A stretch of DNA of 44,361 nt from an uncultured Oscillospiraceae bacterium (GTDB lineage: Bacteria; Bacillota; Clostridia; Oscillospirales; Oscillospiraceae), in contig CAKTPM010000015.1 of assembly GCA_934591705.1 (NCBI GenBank), positions 1 to 44,361 on the forward strand, read 5' to 3'. A model generated the notes under the pieces. It was not told the origin of the DNA, made no database searches, and was given only the letters and a program-made list of their open reading frames with translations. This document shows positions 34,921 through 41,607 of this stretch, one piece after another (position 1 is the stretch's first letter; every line of letters starts with the position of its first letter). The position numbers and the translations under genes are program-made.

Positions 34921-35505
34921 ATGCAGGAGCTGAAAGAGCGCATCGCCCGGGAAGGCCGCGTGCTGCCGGGCAACATCGTGAAGATCGACGGATTTTTGAA
35001 CCATCTGGTGGATACCCGCCTTCTCGATGACATTGCCGACGAATTTGCCAAATACTTCGACACCTCCAAGATCACCCGCGTGCTGACCGCCGAGGCCAGC
35101 GGCATCGCCCTGGCCACCGTCTGTGCCCACAAGTACGGCGTGCCGATGCTGTTCGCCAAGAAGGCCAAGAGCGACAACATCGAAAGCGGGCTTTATCAGA
35201 GCGAGGTGTTTTCCTATACCTACAAGAAGAAGGTCACCCTGCTGGTCTCCCAGGAATGGCTCAGCGCCGACGATAAGGTCCTTATCATCGACGACTTCAT
35301 GGCCAACGGCTTTGCCATGCAGGGCCTGGTGGACATCGTCAATGCCGCCGGTGCGGAGCTGGCGGGCATCGGCGTGGCAGTGGAAAAGGGCTTCCAGGGC
35401 GGCGGCGACAAGTTCCGGGCCATGGAGGGCGTGAAGTACAAGGCCCTGGCCGTCATCGAAAAGGCCGACGAAAACGGTATCATTTTCCGGGAGGACGAAG
35501 CATGA
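34921..35505 (+). CDS. xpt: Xanthine phosphoribosyltransferase
   Basis: Salvages xanthine to XMP, the substrate of the next gene product GuaA. The 194-residue type I PRTase shows MQELKERIAREGRVLPGNIVKIDGFLNHLVD, the family stretch EFAKYFDTSKITRVLTAEASGIALATVCA, and the PRPP-binding loop VLIIDDFMANGFAMQGL with the acidic pair DD. AGGAG lies about 10 bases before the ATG. Its stop overlaps the guaA start (ATGA), so the two steps xanthine to XMP to GMP are translationally coupled. Confidence 0.96.
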   Translation: MQELKERIAREGRVLPGNIVKIDGFLNHLVDTRLLDDIADEFAKYFDTSKITRVLTAEASGIALATVCAHKYGVPMLFAKKAKSDNIESGLYQSEVFSYTYKKKVTLLVSQEWLSADDKVLIIDDFMANGFAMQGLVDIVNAAGAELAGIGVAVEKGFQGGGDKFRAMEGVKYKALAVIEKADENGIIFREDEA

Positions 35506-37031
35506 AAAAGGTTCTTATCCTTGACTTCGGCGGGCAGTATAACCTGCTCATCGCCCGGCGCGTCCGGGAGTGCGGCGTGTACTGCGAGATCAAGTCCTAC
35601 CGCATCTCTCTGGAGGAGGTCCGGGCCTTTGGGCCGGACGCCCTGATCTTCACCGGCGGCCCCGCTACCGTGTTTGAGCCGGGCGCCCCCATGGTGGATC
35701 CCGCCCTCTTTGCCCTGGGGGTGCCCGTGCTGGGCATCTGCTACGGCATGCAGCTGATGATGCACCTTTTGGGCGGCAGGTGTGAAAAGGCCGCCACCCG
35801 GGAATACGGCAAGACCGAGCTGAGCCATGTCGGCTCCCCCCTCTTTGCAGGCGTGCCCGAGAAGGCCATCTACTGGATGAGCCACGGCGTGGAGGTCACC
35901 GAGACCGCCCCCGGCTTCCGGATCATCGCCTCCTCCGCCGGCTGCCGCCATGGGGCGGTGGAGTGCCCGGAGAAGAAGCTCTACGGCGTGCAGTTCCACC
36001 CCGAGGTGGTGCACACCGAGTATGGCCAGAAGATCTTGGAGAACTTCCTCTACGGCATCTGCGGCTTCAGCCGGGAGTGGACCATGGCCAATTATATCGA
36101 CACGGCCGTGGCGGAGCTGCGGGAGAAGATCGGCTCCGGCCGGGTGCTGCTGGCTCTCTCCGGCGGTGTGGACAGCTCCGTGGCCGCGGCGCTGCTGCAG
36201 AAGGCCATCGGCCGGCAGCTCACCTGCATCTTCGTGGACCACGGCCTTCTGCGCAAGGGCGAGGGCGACATGGTGGAGAAGGTCATGACCGGCCAGCTCC
36301 AGGTGGATGTCCGCCGGGTCAACGCCCAGGAGCGCTTCCTCACCAAGCTCGCCGGGGTCACCGACCCGGAGCGCAAGCGCAAGATCATCGGTGAGGAGTT
36401 CATCCGGGTCTTCGAGGCCGAGGCCAAGAAGCTGGGCCGCATGGAGTTCCTGGCCCAGGGCACCATCTACCCCGATGTGGTGGAGAGCGGCCTGGGCGGC
36501 GAGAGCACCGTCATCAAGAGCCACCACAATGTGGGCGGCCTGCCGGAGCATGTGGACTTCCAGGACATTGTCGAGCCCCTGCGCTACCTCTTCAAGGACG
36601 AGGTGCGCCAGCTGGGTCTGGAGCTGGGTCTGCCCGCCGAGCTGGTTTGGCGCCAGCCCTTCCCCGGCCCGGGCCTGGGCATCCGCATCATCGGCGAGAT
36701 CACCGCGGAGAAGCTGGAGATCCTCCGGGAGGCCGACGCCATCTTCCGGGAGGAGATGGCCGCCGCGGGTCTGGACCGCGCTACCTCCCAGTATTTCGCC
36801 GCCCTGACCAATATGCGCTCCGTGGGCGTCATGGGCGATGAGCGCACCTATGACTACGCCGTGGCCCTGCGGGCCGTGCAGTCCCAGGATTTCATGACCG
36901 CCACCTGGAGCCGCCTGCCCTGGGAGCTGCTGGACAAGGTCTCCGGCCGCATCGTCGGCGAGGTGCCCCATGTCAACCGCGTGCTCTACGATGTCACCAG
37001 CAAGCCCCCCGCCACCGTGGAATTTGAGTAA
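35502..37031 (+). CDS. guaA: GMP synthase (glutamine-hydrolysing)
   Basis: Aminates XMP to GMP using glutamine and ATP. The 509-residue protein has an N-terminal class I glutamine amidotransferase domain (about 1-190) with the nucleophile in GICYGMQLMM and the His-Glu pair in GVQFHPEVVHTEYG. The ATP-pyrophosphatase domain follows, P-loop LLALSGGVDSSVAAALL, then CIFVDHGLLRKGEGD. The C-terminal dimerisation domain includes HHNVGGLPEH, WRQPFPGPGLGIRIIGE and ends IPP-like as VTSKPPATVEFE. Length and motifs are normal. It ends at a strong bidirectional terminator, beyond which the restriction-modification island begins. Confidence 0.97.
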   Translation: MKKVLILDFGGQYNLLIARRVRECGVYCEIKSYRISLEEVRAFGPDALIFTGGPATVFEPGAPMVDPALFALGVPVLGICYGMQLMMHLLGGRCEKAATREYGKTELSHVGSPLFAGVPEKAIYWMSHGVEVTETAPGFRIIASSAGCRHGAVECPEKKLYGVQFHPEVVHTEYGQKILENFLYGICGFSREWTMANYIDTAVAELREKIGSGRVLLALSGGVDSSVAAALLQKAIGRQLTCIFVDHGLLRKGEGDMVEKVMTGQLQVDVRRVNAQERFLTKLAGVTDPERKRKIIGEEFIRVFEAEAKKLGRMEFLAQGTIYPDVVESGLGGESTVIKSHHNVGGLPEHVDFQDIVEPLRYLFKDEVRQLGLELGLPAELVWRQPFPGPGLGIRIIGEITAEKLEILREADAIFREEMAAAGLDRATSQYFAALTNMRSVGVMGDERTYDYAVALRAVQSQDFMTATWSRLPWELLDKVSGRIVGEVPHVNRVLYDVTSKPPATVEFE

Positions 37032-37044
37032 CTGTATAAAAGCC

Positions 37045-37083
37045 CGCCGGCGGCCTTCCAGGGGAAGGCCGCCGGCGTTTTTT
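37045..37083. terminator. Terminator of guaA, originally shared with the convergent kinase
   Basis: A 15-bp perfect stem (37045-37059 with 37063-37077, loop AGG) followed by six Ts on the plus strand. On the minus strand the hairpin is followed by GGGCTTTTAT, so it could also terminate transcripts arriving from the kinase side before the island entered. Confidence 0.92.
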
Positions 37084-37100
37084 GCTCTATCAGTGCGGCG

Positions 37101-37115
37101 GCTCACCCCGGGAGC
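37101..37115 (+). repeat. Left 15-bp direct repeat of the R-M island
   Basis: GCTCACCCCGGGAGC, identical to 39512-39526. It lies 18 bases past the guaA terminator. Flanking bases differ on both sides, so the repeat is exactly 15 bp. It contains CCCGGG and has GCTC/GAGC ends. Confidence 0.9.
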
Positions 37116-37151
37116 GGGAAGAAAACCATGTCGCTGGTGGTGCTTTTTAGC

Positions 37152-37180
37152 TTGACGTTGACGTATATGCCTGCTATGCT
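37152..37180 (+). promoter_or_regulatory. Promoter of the methyltransferase gene
   Basis: -35 TTGACG (37152-37157), 17-bp spacer, -10 TATGCT (37175-37180). TTGACG is repeated in tandem (37158-37163), giving a second possible -35. The start is predicted near 37187. Confidence 0.68.
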
Positions 37181-37191
37181 TATGTCATAAG
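37179..37191 (+). promoter_or_regulatory. Palindromic operator candidate at the methyltransferase promoter
   Basis: A perfect 13-bp palindrome CTTATG-T-CATAAG overlaps the end of the -10 and the predicted transcription start, 17 bases before the ATG. This is where a control protein or the methyltransferase itself would repress. The only XRE-type regulator nearby is the truncated one at 39385-39513. Confidence 0.55.
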
Positions 37192-37208
37192 AGTTTTGGA
37201 GGCAGATC

Positions 37209-38510
37209 ATGGATTCTACAGAGTTGTTAGAGTGGCTTATAGTTGAAAAGGAAATGAGCAAGCGCTCTGCTAAAGATGTGCTTTCTCGCTGCGGCAGGGT
37301 TTATAGAATGTTAGATATTGACACTTTAGATGGCGGCACATTGAAAGAGCTCCAGCAAAACGATGAGTTTAAAGAAAGCTCCATGTTTATAAAATCTCAA
37401 CTTAAGCGAGCCGTAGTTCTGTGCTTGGAATTCATGAATAGTAAGCAGTACAATGTCATGGATTTGTTCTCCGGTGTCGGAGGTCTAAGCTACGGCTTTT
37501 CAAAGCTTCCACAATTCAGAATTTTGGCGGCAAACGAAATTGAAAAAAATATTTCCACTGCCTATAGGTTGAATCATCCCTCCGTTGAAATGCTAAACTG
37601 TGACATCAATGATTTGACCAGCGACCTTTTAAAGCAGGCCTTAAAGGGACAGGCTGTTGATATCATTGTTGGCGGACCGCCCTGTCAGTCCTATTCAACT
37701 CTCGGCAAGAGAAAAATGGATGACAGGGCAAATTTGTTTATGCAGTACAAAAGGGTTCTCGGAATCTTGCAGCCAAAGGCTTTTGTTTTTGAAAATGTAG
37801 TTGGCCTCTTAAGCATGGATAAGAGCAGGCTTTTTAAGCAGATACAAGCCGAATTTGAAGAGCTTGGATACGACCTGAAATATAAGGTATTGGATGCGGC
37901 GGATTTCGGAGTGCCTCAACATAGGGAAAGAGTCATTCTTGTGGGGTTTAAAGGGAATAACCATTTTACTTATCCAGCCCCGACACATGGCGAAGGATTA
38001 AAACCGTATGTGACCCTAAAAGAGGCCATAGGAGATTTACCCGCATTAAAAAGCGGCGAAAAAAGCGATCATTATGCCACGGGGCCTACAAACGAATTTC
38101 TTACATTTGTCAGAGAAAACGCAAGTGCTTATGTGGAGGAGCATAGCGCACCTAAAAACGGAGCACACCTTATCAAAATAATGCAAGCACTAAAAGACGG
38201 TCAATCCAAGGATGATTTACCCGAGGATATTCGTCCGAAGAGCGGATATGGCAATACTTATGCAAAGCTATGGTGGGATAAGCCGTCTACGACCATAACG
38301 AGAAATTTTGCGTGCCCATCGTCGTCAAGATGCATCCACCCAAGGGATTCAAGAGCAATGTCGATTCGGGAAGGTGCGCGCCTTCAGAGTTTTCCTGACG
38401 ATTTTAAATTCTACGGCTCTGATGGTATGAAGCGACTGGAGATCGGTAATGCTGTTCCCCCGCTGCTGTCAATGGCTCTTGCAAAGCAAATGATATTAGC
38501 TTTAGAATAA
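37209..38510 (+). CDS. DNA (cytosine-5-)-methyltransferase of an R-M system
   Basis: A 433-residue C5-cytosine methyltransferase. An N-terminal extension of about 80 residues precedes the catalytic motifs: I (VMDLFSGVGGLSYGF), II (ANEIEKN), IV with catalytic Cys 159 (GGPPCQSYS), VI (VFENVVGL), VIII (VPQHRERVILVGF), IX (SIREGARLQSFPDDF) and X (LEIGNAVPPLL). The target-recognition region between VIII and IX is about 110 residues; no sequence specificity can be read from it. A GGAGG site lies 6 bases before ATG 37209. Base composition is far lower in GC than neighbouring genes, indicating transfer. It converges on a probable restriction endonuclease across a shared terminator. The N-terminal extension could contribute DNA binding, but I see no certain helix-turn-helix. 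Confidence 0.95.
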   Translation: MDSTELLEWLIVEKEMSKRSAKDVLSRCGRVYRMLDIDTLDGGTLKELQQNDEFKESSMFIKSQLKRAVVLCLEFMNSKQYNVMDLFSGVGGLSYGFSKLPQFRILAANEIEKNISTAYRLNHPSVEMLNCDINDLTSDLLKQALKGQAVDIIVGGPPCQSYSTLGKRKMDDRANLFMQYKRVLGILQPKAFVFENVVGLLSMDKSRLFKQIQAEFEELGYDLKYKVLDAADFGVPQHRERVILVGFKGNNHFTYPAPTHGEGLKPYVTLKEAIGDLPALKSGEKSDHYATGPTNEFLTFVRENASAYVEEHSAPKNGAHLIKIMQALKDGQSKDDLPEDIRPKSGYGNTYAKLWWDKPSTTITRNFACPSSSRCIHPRDSRAMSIREGARLQSFPDDFKFYGSDGMKRLEIGNAVPPLLSMALAKQMILALE

Positions 38511-38512
38511 AA

Positions 38513-38551
38513 TTATCGGGACAGTATCATATATGATTACTGTCCCGATAA
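38513..38551. terminator. Bidirectional terminator between methyltransferase and endonuclease genes
   Basis: Arms TTATCGGGACAGTA (38513-38526) and its perfect complement (38538-38551), continued by TCATA/TATGA with one bulged base. It lies between the two convergent stop codons. Confidence 0.88.
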
Positions 38552-38554
38552 ATA

Positions 38555-39382
38555 TTAAAGAGATTTTATTTTTTTATACGAATGGTGAAATTGAAGGTTG
38601 CCAGGAATGATTTTTCTTGGACTATGCCATTGGACAAATCCAAACGGAAGTTGAATGGTGCTGCCTCCGTTGCGAGTGCCATACGCTGCCGTATGAGGAA
38701 TATTTGATTTGAAGTCTTCAAGATATATCATTGTGTCGAATTGATTTTCACCGACCATATTTTTATACCACACTATTTGTGCCCAGTCTTTTGAATTTGA
38801 TGCTAATCCTTTTGCAAAACAAAAATCAAATAATTCTGAGATATTTTCATTAAACCAATTTAACATCGAATAGTAAAGTTTTTTGTCATATGCTTTCAAT
38901 GTATCAGCTACAACTCTCTGCTTTCTGGTTTCCAATTGCTTGTTTACACTGCCAAAATCATTTATTACTTCAAGTGTGTCATCAGCATTACCAAAATACA
39001 ATGAGATGGCTCTTTTGACGGAATTCGGTATGTTTTTGTGATACTGGAGTTCAAACCCTTTTATAAATCTTTCTATTCCGATAAGAAACACCTGTCCATC
39101 TTCGTCTTTCTTTATTGAAACATTCAGTCTTTTCCCATTGGCCAGAAAAAGCCACATATCAGTTTTGGATTTTGTTTTTCCTCCCAAAACGCAATCAACA
39201 TCTGTTTCACATAATCCGCCAAATTCAACTCTGTCAACGGTCGCATCAGTTATATGTGCGCATCGAAGCAGCCGCCTCTGTATATTCGGATTGCTTTTGG
39301 TTAATTCTGCAACTAAGTGCTCATTTTCGTGACCTGACCGCTTTGCGTGTTTCCATCCTTCGGCTCTATCTCTGTGATCCAT
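38555..39382 (-). CDS. Probable type II restriction endonuclease
   Basis: A 275-residue AT-rich gene, convergent with the C5-methyltransferase. I do not recognise a named family. A PD-(D/E)xK-like core can be read: a helix with E19/E21 (GHENEHLVAEL), then E59-T-D61-V-D63, D75 in KTDMWLFL, a turn ANGKR, and the strand NVSIKK with S89-x-K91. This D-x13-SxK spacing matches restriction enzymes in which Ser replaces the usual Glu/Asp. The C-terminal half has VWYKNMVGENQFDTMIYLEDFK and a His/Gln-rich segment FVQWHSPRKIIPGNLQFHH, possibly for DNA recognition. ATG 39382 uses the GGAGGG inside the last codons of the truncated regulator just upstream. Nuclease activity is inferred from motif and position, not proven. 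Confidence 0.7.
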   Translation of the reverse strand: MDHRDRAEGWKHAKRSGHENEHLVAELTKSNPNIQRRLLRCAHITDATVDRVEFGGLCETDVDCVLGGKTKSKTDMWLFLANGKRLNVSIKKDEDGQVFLIGIERFIKGFELQYHKNIPNSVKRAISLYFGNADDTLEVINDFGSVNKQLETRKQRVVADTLKAYDKKLYYSMLNWFNENISELFDFCFAKGLASNSKDWAQIVWYKNMVGENQFDTMIYLEDFKSNIPHTAAYGTRNGGSTIQLPFGFVQWHSPRKIIPGNLQFHHSYKKIKSL

Positions 39383-39384
39383 AG

Positions 39385-39513
39385 CTATCCCTCCACAAAC
39401 AGTTTATAAGTTTCAATCCCCAGTGCATCGGCGATGCGCTGTATATTCTCTAACGAAATGCTGCGCCGGTAACACTCAATGGCGCTGATATATGTGTGCC
39501 GTGCAAAGCGAGC
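39385..39513 (-). pseudogene. 5'-truncated XRE-family regulator (possible C protein of the R-M system)
   Basis: The last 42 codons of a helix-turn-helix regulator followed by a TAG stop. The peptide contains HTYISAIECYRRSISL, NIQRIADALGI and YKLF, the recognition helix and last helices of the XRE/C-protein fold. The first two helices and the start codon are missing because the frame runs directly into the TGA of the histidine kinase at the repeat boundary. Its stop is 2 bases from the endonuclease ATG and its final codons hold that gene's GGAGGG site, the arrangement of C-R operons. Codon use matches the island. Confidence 0.82.
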
Positions 39514-39526
39514 TCACCCCGGGAGC
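39512..39526 (+). repeat. Right 15-bp direct repeat of the R-M island, containing the kinase stop codon
   Basis: GCTCACCCCGGGAGC, identical to 37101-37115. Read on the minus strand it encodes the kinase's final LPG and its TGA stop, so this is likely the original copy. Confidence 0.9.
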
Positions 39527-40641
39527 TTTACCGCCAGGGTGGTGCCCTCTTCCGAGCTATCCTCCACCCACACGGCGCCGCTGTGGAGCTCGGCGATCCG
39601 CCAGGCCAGGGAGAGCCCCAGGCCCACGCCGCCATAGGCCCGGCTGCGGGACTTATCCACCCGGAAGAAGGGCTGAAAGATGCTCCAGCGGCACTCCTCC
39701 GGGATGCCGCCGCCGGTATCTGTGACGCGGATGAGGATGTCCCTTTCTTCCTCGCACACCGCCACACGCACCGTCCCGCCGGGGCGGTTGTACTTCACGG
39801 CGTTCTCCGTCAGGTTAAAAAGCAGTCGGTAAATGAGCGTGTCGCTGCCGGTGAGGACCGCGTCCCCCTCCCGCTCCAGAGTGACGCCGCTTTTCTCCGC
39901 CAGGGGCGCAAGGTCGGTGAACACCTCCTCGATCATGGGAGCCAGGCAGATGCGGTCATCCCGGGCCACCTCCTGGAGGTTGCTCATCTCCAGAAGAGTC
40001 TTGGTAAGCTGGGTAAGCCGCTCGGTCTGCTCCCGGAGCAGAGCCAGGAATTCCGCCGTCTCCGGCAGCACCTCGGGATGCTCGGCGGAAAACAGCTCCA
40101 GCTGGGCCTGCATCAGCGCCAGGGGGGTGCGCAGCTCATGGGCGGCGTTGCCGGTGAACTGCCGCTGGGCGCTGAAGCCCTCGTCCAGGCGATCCAGCAT
40201 CCGGTTGAAGGAGTCGCTGAATTGCCGGAACTCCGGCAGCACCTCCTCGGTGATCTTCATATCCGCCAGGTGGTTCGGCTGCACTCTCTCCACCCGGGCG
40301 GCAAAGGAGCGCAGGGGCCGCAGGGCCCGGCCGCTGACGAAATAGGCCGCCGCGCCGCTCAAAAGCGTCACCGCTGCGGTGATGTACCAGGTGGTGGCGG
40401 TAAAGGCCGCCTGGGCCCCGTAGACCACGATGGTCAGGTTCGGGTCCCCTGCCGCCAGCTCCGGGTCGAAGAATGCGTTCTCCTCCGCCGCGGCCCCGGC
40501 CTGCTCCTGGGCGGCGCTGCCGATGACATCCATATAGCGCCGGCCGGAGGAGCTGACGAGCCAATTCATCACCACGCAGGTCACCCCGATGAGCAGGGCG
40601 GTCATGAGGGTGATGCGCCACTGAAGCGAGAGCTTTTTCAT
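39514..40641 (-). CDS. Sensor histidine kinase (second two-component system)
   Basis: A 375-residue kinase. A first membrane helix (ITLMTALLIGVTCVVMNWLV, about 9-28) and an extracytoplasmic loop of about 50 residues precede a second helix (TTWYITAAVTLLSGAAAYFV, about 83-102). Then a HAMP domain (SGRALRPLRSFAARVERV), HisKA with acceptor His 168 in AAHELRTPLALM, and HATPase boxes NLTENAVKYNRPGG, VTDTGGGIPEE and GGVGLGLSLA. ATG overlaps the regulator stop. Its own stop codon lies inside the 15-bp repeat of the island, so the coding sequence is intact but the former downstream terminator (37045-37083) is now 2.4 kb away. Confidence 0.94.
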   Translation of the reverse strand: MKKLSLQWRITLMTALLIGVTCVVMNWLVSSSGRRYMDVIGSAAQEQAGAAAEENAFFDPELAAGDPNLTIVVYGAQAAFTATTWYITAAVTLLSGAAAYFVSGRALRPLRSFAARVERVQPNHLADMKITEEVLPEFRQFSDSFNRMLDRLDEGFSAQRQFTGNAAHELRTPLALMQAQLELFSAEHPEVLPETAEFLALLREQTERLTQLTKTLLEMSNLQEVARDDRICLAPMIEEVFTDLAPLAEKSGVTLEREGDAVLTGSDTLIYRLLFNLTENAVKYNRPGGTVRVAVCEEERDILIRVTDTGGGIPEECRWSIFQPFFRVDKSRSRAYGGVGLGLSLAWRIAELHSGAVWVEDSSEEGTTLAVKLPG

Positions 40642-41315
40642 ACCGCCTCCTCCTCCATGACATAGCCCTCACCGATGCGGTTGCGGATGGGGTCTGTGCC
40701 CAGAGCGGCCCGGAGCTTTTTCCGCAGGGCGGAGATATGCACCCGGATGGAGTTGCTGAAGTTGTCCACGCTGTTGTCCCACACATGCTCCATCAGCTCC
40801 TCCTGGCTCACGGGCCGCCCCCGGTGGAGCAGCAGGTATTCCAGGATCCCGGTCTCCTTCCGGGTGAGAGGCAGGGGCTGCCCGGCGGCCTGGGCGGTGC
40901 GGGAGCGGGTGTCGAAGGACAGCGCTCCGCAGGTCAGCACCACATCGTTCTGGGTAAACTGCCGCAGGGTCAGGCAGCGGATGCGGGCCTCCAGCTCCGC
41001 CAGGTGGAAGGGCTTGGCCAGGTAGTCGTTGGCTCCGGCATCCAGGCCCTCCACCTTGTCGGCCACCTCCCCCCGGGCGGAGAGGATCAGCACCCGGGTT
41101 TCCCGGTCCGTCTGCCGCAGGGTCCGCAGCACGGTCATACCGTCCTTCTTCGGCAGGTTCAGGTCCAGCAGCACCAGGTCATAGCGTTCCACCGCCAGCA
41201 GCTCCAGGGCGGCCTCGCCGTCATAGCAACAGTCCACGCTGTAGGCCATCCGCCGCAGGCTCCGGGCCACGGTGTCGCACAGGGCGCGTTCATCCTCAAC
41301 GATCAAAAGGCGCAT
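40638..41315 (-). CDS. OmpR-family response regulator (second two-component system)
   Basis: A 225-residue regulator. The receiver has E7-D8-E9, phospho-acceptor D51 (VLLDLNLPKKDG), the Ser/Thr site in LILSARG, and Lys in YLAKPFHLAEL. The winged-helix domain contains LPLTRKETGILEYLLLHRGRPVSQEELMEHVW and SIRVHISALRKKLRAAL. It is of the QseB/PmrA-like subgroup in general appearance. A GGAGGG site precedes ATG 41315. It is divergent from the CD1871A/4Fe-4S/TlpA operon, which carries repeated TTAAC elements at its promoter and is a likely target. Confidence 0.94.
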   Translation of the reverse strand: MRLLIVEDERALCDTVARSLRRMAYSVDCCYDGEAALELLAVERYDLVLLDLNLPKKDGMTVLRTLRQTDRETRVLILSARGEVADKVEGLDAGANDYLAKPFHLAELEARIRCLTLRQFTQNDVVLTCGALSFDTRSRTAQAAGQPLPLTRKETGILEYLLLHRGRPVSQEELMEHVWDNSVDNFSNSIRVHISALRKKLRAALGTDPIRNRIGEGYVMEEEAV

Positions 41316-41354
41316 AGCGGCCCTCCTTTGCTTCTTTTACGAATTTCTTCTATG

Positions 41355-41360
41355 ATTATA
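41355..41360 (-). promoter_or_regulatory. -10 element of the second two-component operon
   Basis: Minus strand TATAAT, 39 bases before the regulator ATG. No consensus -35 at 17 bp, but the upstream region holds the TTAA-type repeats shared with the divergent promoter. Confidence 0.5.
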
Positions 41361-41382
41361 GCACCTTTGCATAAGGTTTGTG

Positions 41383-41429
41383 TTAAATTTTTTCTCTTAA
41401 CAAAGATTTTAACCGCCATCTGCTATGCT
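41383..41429 (+). promoter_or_regulatory. Promoter with TTAAC direct repeats ahead of the redox operon
   Basis: TGC-TATGCT extended -10 (41421-41429) is preceded by TTAAC at 41409-41413 and 41397-41401 and by TTAAA at 41383-41387. There is no recognisable -35 (CAAAGA at the 17-bp position). Direct repeats ending 10 bp before the -10 in place of a -35 are typical of promoters activated by OmpR-family regulators, and such a regulator is divergently encoded next door. Confidence 0.5.
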
Positions 41430-41460
41430 GGCGGCAGAAACGAGAAAGGATGATGAAAAG

Positions 41461-41607
41461 ATGACAGGCGGAAAAAAGATCGCCCTGCAGGTGCTGGCCC
41501 TGCTGGCAGGCGGCGCCATGGTGCTCTACGGCATCTCGCGGGGCGAGCCGGAGAGCGTGCTCAGCAAGGCCATTAAATTATGTTTGGAGTGTGTGGGCAT
41601 TGGATAA
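41461..41607 (+). CDS. CD1871A-family CXXC membrane microprotein
   Basis: A 48-residue protein from ATG 41461 (AAAGG upstream). One membrane helix (IALQVLALLAGGAMVLYGISRG) is followed by the family tail SKAIKLCLECVGIG with its CxxC pair. CD1871A-family proteins are known from Clostridia by this motif; their function is not established. The gene overlaps the start of the 4Fe-4S protein by 8 bases. The CxxC next to the membrane and the neighbours suggest a part in thiol/iron-sulfur electron transfer. Confidence 0.85.
   Translation: MTGGKKIALQVLALLAGGAMVLYGISRGEPESVLSKAIKLCLECVGIG

Larger units (their letters stand above)
37101..39526. mobile_element. Inserted restriction-modification island bounded by direct repeats
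   Basis: About 2.4 kb, clearly AT-richer than both flanks, with codons ending in A/T unlike the GC-rich neighbours. It carries a C5-methyltransferase, a convergent probable endonuclease and a broken XRE regulator. It lies between the former convergent neighbours guaA and the histidine kinase, and a 15-bp sequence containing the kinase stop codon is duplicated at the far end. No integrase or transposase is present, so the mode of entry is unknown. R-M cassettes are known to enter genomes with long target duplications. Confidence 0.83.

Noticed and set aside
37045..37083. Guide or attachment site function for the hairpin beside the island
   Set aside because: It is a normal guaA terminator with a T run, and its sequence is not repeated at the other island end.
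35220..37106. Long open frame antisense to guaA
   Set aside because: Composition artefact; guaA has complete catalytic motifs on the plus strand.
37116..37151. Remnant gene at the left end of the island
   Set aside because: The few dozen bases before the methyltransferase promoter give no recognisable peptide in any frame.
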